A DNA stretch of 64,000 bases, taken from Apoda limacodes. Its lineage: Eukaryota > Arthropoda > Insecta > Lepidoptera > Limacodidae. The notes under the pieces are model-generated. The model saw only the letters and a program-made list of their open reading frames with translations, was not told the origin of the DNA and did not search any database. A program made the position numbers and the translations under genes. Positions 57,881 through 64,000 of the stretch are shown here, piece by piece. Location of the stretch: contig OX291544.1 of assembly GCA_946406115.1 (NCBI GenBank), positions 8,556,001-8,620,000 on the forward strand, read 5' to 3'. Each line of letters begins with the position of its first letter. Within the stretch, counting starts at the first letter, position 1.

Positions 57881-58504
57881 TGTTGTCTACGATTAAATTA
57901 AGTAGCACTATTCAACACTCTATTTTTTTACTCAATTTACTCTGCTATAACATTAATTTCCTTGCAACCTAATAAACTTTCCTACTGCAGGGTATAGCAT
58001 CACAAACTTTTGAGTGGTGAGAGCGTAGTAATAACAGGTGCATTATAAATTCCGGAACTGGTAATATGACAGATTAATGGAGTGTTCAACTGTACATGTC
58101 TCAAAATATATTACTACCAAAAAGGCAAGGAATCGCAAAGAAAATGGAATACCGATATTTTAGAGGAATTTATTATATTTATTTTTTAATATTAATTATA
58201 TATCTAATATTGACACTGATCTACCTAACCTAGCTAAAATATTCTATTAAGAAATGGAGCTATATTTTAGTAGCTTGTTAGAAAAATAGCTTAGTTAATT
58301 GAATTTGTATATTTATTATTCTAATCCGTCATTTTATCCTTAAGGATTCAACAAGCCTCTGTCTCTTTAAATGAAAGTACATGTGTTCACACCAAGTTAT
58401 AAACTCAAATTTTAAAGATTTTTGGCACAGGATATGGAGCTGAATAAAGTTAAGGGATCCCCTGACATCCTCATCAATTGCTACTTTGATAAAAAGGTGT
58501 TGCT
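57881..58504. other. Unassigned AT-rich DNA
   Basis: Nothing recognised. Confidence 0.4.
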
Positions 58505-58745
58505 TTACAGAGAACTTTCAGAGAAACTTCCTCCCGCGAACGCTTGGGATGTGGAATGAGCTCCCTGCCAAGGTTTTCTCTAAGGACTACAGTATAGGGT
58601 TCTTCAAGAAAGAAGTTATTTGACTTTTGAAGGGTCGGCAATGGCGAGTGATACCCCTGGTGTTGCAAGCGTCCATATTCTATGGTGACCGCTTACCATA
58701 AGGCGGACCGTAAGCTTGTTTGCCACCTTAGTTGTATAAAAAAAC
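58505..58745 (+). pseudogene. Non-LTR 3' end fragment (same family as 1-592)
   Basis: Truncated at TTTCAGAGAAACTTCCTCCC and continuing GCTTGGGATGTGGAATGAGC, GTTTTCTCTAAGGACTACAG, TTCAAGAAAGAAGTTATTTG, AGGGTCGGCAA, CCTGGTGTTGCAAGCGTCCA and a GTATAAAAAAA tail. The encoded terminus reads WNELPAKVFSKDYSIGFFKKEVI before a stop. Closest in sequence to copy 1. Confidence 0.8.
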
Positions 58746-58883
58746 TTTTCTGTATACACTTAAAAGTTGTCAAACTAAAATTGACGGACAGACAGATGTC
58801 GTTTGAACTTATAACAAAATTTAAATTTAAAATCTGTCAAACTCAAACATAAACCATTATTTGACATACTTATACATTCTCAG
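58746..58883. other. Unassigned AT-rich DNA
   Basis: Nothing recognised. Confidence 0.4.
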
Positions 58884-59027
58884 CTAAACAGTATACACAG
58901 TGCAACAAACTTTTCTGACCCGGTGTCTGTCGCTAGTGTCTCGTAAGTTAACACCATTTTAATATACGACTGTAGTTTTGTTGTTTGACCACCGGATCAG
59001 AAAAGTTTGTTGCACTATACTGTTTAG
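58884..59027. repeat. Hairpin MITE, 144 bp, long terminal inverted repeats
   Basis: The left arm (58884-58927) contains CTAAACAGTATA, GTGCAACAAACTTTTCTGAC and CCGGTG. The right arm (about 58991-59027) is its inverse with one substitution and a three-base gap. The loop of about 60 bp is unrelated. No coding capacity. The two arms are more alike than most repeats in this window, suggesting a young insertion or continued pairing-based conversion. Confidence 0.8.
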
Positions 59028-60679
59028 ATGACCATGCAGGAACTTCACCTTACCCACCTAAAGGCATATGTCAATGTACTTTACTGAAAGTGTGAAAGCA
59101 CGCCTGACATATTGACTCAACATTAGAATAGTGTTAGTTCGTCGAAGGTGACAGGTGTTAGCGAAGAGAAAAGAGACACGTTACTTGCAGAGCAGAGCAA
59201 CAATTTAATATACTGTGGTACTGTTTGTTTCATTTACAAATTCGTCGTCCATTAAAGCAATAGGGCCTGAATTATTAATCTGAAATATTTTAAGTGTATA
59301 TCATTGAGCATCTATTATTATACTGATAAATAGAAATTTGCAGCTAACATAAGAGACAATTATTTTATTGGAATTTGACTTCAAAGAGAAGAAAACAGCC
59401 CATTCTCAATGTTCTATGTGCGTGCGTAAGGTTTTCTTTTCTAATTATTTTTAAATTTTTAGTTGGCGGTAATTAAACGGTATGGGCTTCTTTAAGATAT
59501 AAGTGATTAGAGCTTTAAAGGGGCGCCAATTAGCTACTTAGAGGTAGGTAAAAAATTGAAGCAATCTACCTAAAACAAACTTTTGAGAGAATAGTAATTA
59601 AATCTTTTCAATTTGGACTGAAATTTACTGCTAGTTGCACTGAAGTTTATTTTTCATTCTCGATTAAAAGTCATGCTGACACTTTCTGATACATTCCGTT
59701 AGAGAAAGACAGCATTATGTTCAAAGGAGCATGAAAAATGAAAATTAATGAATGAGCATGACAGCTTAGGATTTAAAATCGTAGTAGGAAGATGCACCCC
59801 ACGTTTTTAGGGTTTGACCAGTATGTATGTGGTGGTGTTGTGCGTTATATGTGTGCATGTCCTCTTGTGTATTATTTTATTCCTTTTTAGGCGCATAAAA
59901 ACGTGGTTTTTAGATTATTTTTTTAATCTACATTTTTATAATTCTTCGACTTCGATAAAATCCCCAAATCTCACTTTTTAACCGCGAGATCTATAAAATT
60001 GAAAAAAATCACGATAATAGGGCTTTACATTTTTCTTTTACTATAATTACTGTTATTGTTATAATACTTGCAGTTATTTAGTCACAGAACAAGGAATACT
60101 AAGTTTAAATAAGTGAATTGCGGGGAAAGATTATTATTATTAAGAAATAGCTAAATTCGTCATAATCAGAAACTTTCCCAACATCGCTTACTCCGTGTAA
60201 AGTCTAACACCTACTGTGCACTCCAGGACTTTGAAGTGCACTCCGTAGACTTGCGAACATTTGACCCGATTTCAGTGTGTCAAGTTGTACTCTCACGTAG
60301 GTATGTGAGCTAAGTCAATTCGTTAGTTACTTTATTTTCTAAGATGGAAATTATAGTCATGTTTTAGAGATGACAGACATAGCCATACTATATGTACAAC
60401 ATTTAACTGTTAGGTAAATGACATTGAGATAATATAATAATTAAGTGTCGTTGATTCGTTAATTTTGAGTAACGAGTATGTTCCTAAGTAATTTTCTTAA
60501 GTAAGTAATAAAAGATTTTCGTATTGGAGCAACATTTGTGCATTGCATTATTTAAAAATTGCTTTAATGTTTTTAGAATATGTTCTTTGCTTCATTACAA
60601 TCAACTCTTACTTAACAAGTTATATAGTTATATAAGAGTTGTTGTATAATTTTCGTAAAACGAGCATATTTCCATAGCA
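59028..60679. other. Unassigned AT-rich DNA
   Basis: No gene. GTGCGTGCGTAAGGTTTTCTT at 59416-59435 belongs to the small dispersed repeat also seen near 54.2 and 56.48 kb. Confidence 0.4.
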
Positions 60680-60840
60680 AAGATGTAGATGGGATTTTCA
60701 TTGGCCAGACTTGTGCCTCGATAGTTCAATTGCTAGACTCTTACACGAAATGTAATGATGTTGCAGATGCAGGTTCAAGTCCTGTCTCGAGGTTAATGTT
60801 TTAACTGCATCTTTACTATGAAAATATTTTATCTACATTG
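60680..60840 (+). repeat. tRNA-derived SINE (same type as 6.35-6.5 kb)
   Basis: Leader GGGATTTTCATTGGCCAGAC, then TTGTGCCTCGATAGTTCAAT (A-box region 60721-60732), B-box GGTTCAAGTCC at 60772-60782, and tail GAGGTTAATGTTTTAACTGC. The A-box is mutated relative to the 6.4 kb copy. Confidence 0.72.
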
Positions 60841-61159
60841 TTGCATTACAGTTTACGAGCGACAATTATCGCTGATTACAGTATAACGTTATGAACTCAC
60901 TCGTTTATATTACAGACAAAGTGACATATTTTAATAATTTGCCTATACCCATCAGTTTGCCGTGATCGATTTCTATCTTAATAAAATAAATGATTTTTTC
61001 ATCACTCACTCGTAAACAGTGTCATTACGTGCAGGTAAAGCGGATGCTGAGACCTTAATTACTCCCACGGGCTTTACAAAAGCAAAAGTTTTAACTTCAG
61101 CGGAAACTTTTTGATTCAAAAATTCTCTGCATATATTATGACTATTCTTCGATTGTGGT
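60841..61159. other. Unassigned DNA
   Basis: Nothing recognised. Confidence 0.4.
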
Positions 61160-61340
61160 TTGGTGAGTTTATTTATTTATTCATCTTATATTTTTATTTA
61201 TTTACTCGCAAATATGATGACTAACATTGTGTGTAACACGGACTGTACGTAAATTACAAACTTGAGTCAATTACAAAGCCTTCAGCTTCTAGTTAGCCTC
61301 TCGTTAGTAATTTTCTCCAAACCCCCCTAATACACAAAGA
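61160..61340 (-). repeat. Dispersed repeat family I, copy 2
   Basis: ATCTTATATTTTTATTTATT, ACATTGTGTGTAACACGGAC, ACAAACTTGAGTCAATTACA, CTCTCGTTAGTAATTTTCTC: the inverse of 21460-21640. Confidence 0.55.
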
Positions 61341-61739
61341 ATTTTTATCGTTACATTAATCCATTACTGAATAAGTATGCATCAAATTAATAAAGAAATG
61401 GAATGGAAGCCTCTCGTTTGTATGCAAATACGTATCTCCTGTGAAATGGCTTCGAACTCACACAATGGGGCAAACTCGAGACCGGACTGGTTACGGTTCG
61501 ATGCCTGGGAACGACGACGACACGGGAGTAACTTATCTTCATTCCATGTGATTATTTCTATATGCAGTGCTTGAGTTGATAAGTGTATTTTTAGTTATTT
61601 CTTTTTATCAAGATCCAGAAAGACCTTTTCTTACTTTATCTATAATTTCTAAATTTTTCAGTAAAGTACTGATTTATTTTATTTCTAGGTGACTAGATTG
61701 GGTAAAAAGAATTACTTTGTTTTGTATTTATAAATAAAT
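61341..61739. other. Unassigned DNA
   Basis: A 65-codon frame (61377-61574) shows no domain. Confidence 0.4.
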
Positions 61740-61960
61740 ATTTTTGAAATATCACACAGTGCTATCTGGTCTCAAACGTTTGTACGACGTTAATCAGATA
61801 AAAGATACGATAGATCCTTTTTTTCAAAAACATACATATTTTTTATAGAAAACGCTCGTCCGAATAAATGTTTGTCCTTTGCTGGGTTCGAACCTGCGCC
61901 AACGGTTCAGCAAGCAGAATCACTTCATCACTGACACCCTACTGACACATAACAAAGGCA
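61740..61960 (-). repeat. tRNA-derived SINE, diverged copy
   Basis: On the minus strand: GTGTCAGTGATGAAGTGATT, GTTGGCGCAGGTTCGAACCC (B-box within 61884-61894). The body carries a TGGTCTCAAAC block near 61768 (plus sense) as in the SINE at 668-870. Confidence 0.6.
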
Positions 61961-62670
61961 GCCAAACTTTTACTATTTAGTTTATTGTAGATAAAAGTAA
62001 CAAATTTTAATGTTACTAAACATTTTATTTAATTAGTTATTTATGATGAAATATAATGTTTTGAGCCTCAGAACATGGAGTTTCCTTATAACTCTTGTAG
62101 TTTTGCAAAATGGACATGTCCCTTATTTCACACTTCACGTAAGTATCTCCTCTTGTTCTCTATGTAACAAAACCCGTAATGGAAGCATTAATTGCTTGAG
62201 AATATTCTTCGCACATATCAAGGTCTTCTGAGAAATCAACCAGTTCTGTAATCGTTAAGAGAAAACGATTTGTTTTCTTCGACAAAAGTTTTCCTCACAA
62301 ACATGCCTTTTCCTGTAGATGCGATCAAGGAAATGGCGGAACTTTCTTTTTGTGCGTTTATTAGTTAAGTTACTGTCGGGGCCAGTAACGAACGCACAAA
62401 TTAACGACATTTACACATAAGTAAAAGATTCGTTGTTACTCTTTAGTGTGGTTTCACTATTGCCTATGGCGTTATTATTAACTTTATCACTACAGACAAA
62501 CTACTACACACAAACAGAAACTAAACACAGTTGCAACTACGACTTAACTAAATTAAATTTATTTATTTATAAGACATCGTAGATCGTTTGTTGTTAGTAA
62601 TAATTTAATTTAAAAACCATGTTAGTACTTAGTAAGTAACGTAATAGCTAAAACAACGGTTTTGACTTTC
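61961..62670. other. Unassigned AT-rich DNA
   Basis: Nothing recognised. Confidence 0.4.
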
Positions 62671-62810
62671 AAAGTCCTAGTACATCAATCTTACAAATAC
62701 CTACACAAAGAAATACACATTATATACATCATAAATATACGTATACATAAAAATAATCTTTCTTCGTTTGAGACTTCCCAAATGTTATTAGAGTCTTCGA
62801 AGAAAACATC
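62671..62810 (+). repeat. Dispersed repeat family F, copy 2
   Basis: Same order and orientation as 6562-6695. Confidence 0.6.
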
Positions 62811-62837
62811 CAAACTAATTTAAACATGCATTTTTTT

Positions 62838-62915
62838 CTATAATTAAGGAGTTGCTGTTGAAATCCTACACCAATAACCGAATTAAGGGCGGGTGTAACC
62901 GCGGGTAAAAGCTAG
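62838..62915 (+). mobile_element. Helitron-like 3' end
   Basis: TAAGGAGTTGCTGTTGAAAT, CCAATAACCGAATTAAGGGC, GGGTGTAACCGCGGG, TAAAAG, CTAG, followed by T. GCGGG..CCGC-type hairpin precedes CTAG. 5' truncated. Confidence 0.6.
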
Positions 62916-64000
62916 TATATCATAAATACCATATTTATGTAAATAAATATTATAATATCAAAGATAATCTTGTATCAATGCTATCATCAATTGATACTCA
63001 GAATCCTGCTGCCACTCTCACGCAGTCTGTTCGTTAGAGAGGCAGATGTTTTTCGCCATTGGCCATATAGCGTGAAACCCACTGATGTACCCCTCGGCCT
63101 TGGCGAACATCGTCGACGCTCTGCAAAAGCGGGGCAACAGCAGCGCCCTGAATTTGTCATTGTACTGAACCCTCAGTAGGTAAATTACTTACCCTCCAGG
63201 TATAGTTAAACTAAAGACTCACCCTAGTGCAATGATGTACATGATGCCTTGAAAAGCATTACTTTCATTATACATCGTAAGAATTATCGTGCCAGCATGT
63301 TCGTCCGAATTGATAGGACCCTGCGCTCCCTCTGCTTATCATCTTGTCCCTCAGGTCATTAGTCACACAATGGCCATCATATTGGTGCCCACTACTAAGA
63401 GCACTACCGTTGAGCTTTATTGGAGGGACTAAAGAGTGAAATTTGGTACCCGCCCTGAAAATATTATACATATATTAAACCATGTGAAGTAGCAAATGAG
63501 TCACATGTACAATTAGTTTTCCGAAGAGCGCTAACAAATCAATCAAATCAAATCAAACGAGAAAAATTGCTTCGGTAGCAAGTACCGCACGAGCTTTCTG
63601 TTGAAAATATTTTTTTTTATATTAGAGAACATACATATTATTATTGCGTCTAAAAAATCAGTTTTTAAGCGATAAAATTAAAAATAGGACCAATCTGTAG
63701 GCTATTCCTTCCCTAAACGTTAAAAAAATCCAAATTGGTTTATAAATGACGGAGTTCTGAGGTAACAAATATAAAAAAAAAAAAACATTTTTAGCGATAA
63801 AAAAGAAACCGCTAAATATGATGGCAAACGATTCAAAACGTAAAGAAAACGCAAATTTAGCGATTTCGATTTTCGGACCAAATATAATAACTTCCCTCAA
63901 GAGATGTAAAAAATCTGGACGTCCAGCGAAAATTGGGCCATCTGGCAACGGTGCTGCCACTACACTGGATGTGTGTGGGTTCACCTTTACTGACGATGTC
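62916..64000. other. Unassigned DNA
   Basis: A GC-richer stretch at 62990-63180 holds a 69-codon frame without a recognisable domain. The last 350 bases contain GTGGCAGCACCGTTGCCAGA-type sequence (minus strand), perhaps a repeat end. Neither is assigned. Confidence 0.35.

Noticed and set aside
62970..63179. Possible coding exon in a GC-richer stretch
   Set aside because: 69 codons without a recognisable domain or clear splice context; left as unassigned.

Overview
The window looks like non-genic, transposon-saturated DNA from a moth or butterfly (Lepidoptera). It is AT-rich, has no long open reading frames with host-gene character, and carries repeat types I recognise from lepidopteran genomes: jockey/CR1-type and RTE-type non-LTR retrotransposons, tRNA-derived and 5S-derived SINE-like units, Helitron-like elements ending in a hairpin plus CTAG, and a dispersed family ending in a palindrome, CCGG and a T-run. 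I found no convincing host exon, functional tRNA or rRNA gene, CRISPR array, operon or bacterial signal. An intergenic region or a very long intron both fit. Species assignment is inference.

Layout. 1-10.2 kb: a non-LTR 3' fragment at the left edge, SINEs, paired dispersed repeats, a CR1-like 3' fragment (6.8-7.1 kb), a broken jockey-type reverse transcriptase (7.3-9.2 kb) carrying a 93-bp inverted copy of part of itself, and a repeat interrupted by a nested insertion (9.4-10.2 kb). 10.2-20.2 kb: a four-unit 30-bp tandem repeat, an RTE 3' end (12.6 kb) and three copies of repeat family A. 20.8-28.9 kb: a SINE, Helitron-like elements, an opposed pair of 5S rRNA-derived units (26.6-27.0 kb) and a non-LTR fragment. 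30.2-34.5 kb: a nearly end-to-end hAT element, two further Helitron-like elements, a MITE and the C-terminus of a second hAT transposase. 36.9-37.6 kb: a ~120-bp tandem array. 42-46.5 kb: non-LTR fragments, a family A copy and a complete-ended but internally dead mariner/Tc1-like element (45.4-46.3 kb). 48.5 kb: a 191-bp insertion flanked by an 18-bp direct repeat. 53.4-56.4 kb: a mixed direct/inverted repeat and a broken RTE-type LINE with endonuclease and reverse transcriptase. 57.7-62.9 kb: MITEs, a non-LTR fragment and SINEs. The remaining stretches are AT-rich with nothing I can assign.

No genes here act together. Every protein-coding remnant is a decayed transposon protein, and none looks active. 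The most informative observation is a pair of repeat copies (25.8-26.4 kb and 33.3-33.6 kb), one interrupted and one uninterrupted. They define the exact ends of a 387-bp Helitron-like insertion with no target duplication. I found no credible new gene system. The most useful leads are the 5S-derived composite, the two structural subfamilies of repeat A (one carrying CACGTG E-boxes), and the shared hairpin plus T-run end structure of two otherwise unrelated repeat families.
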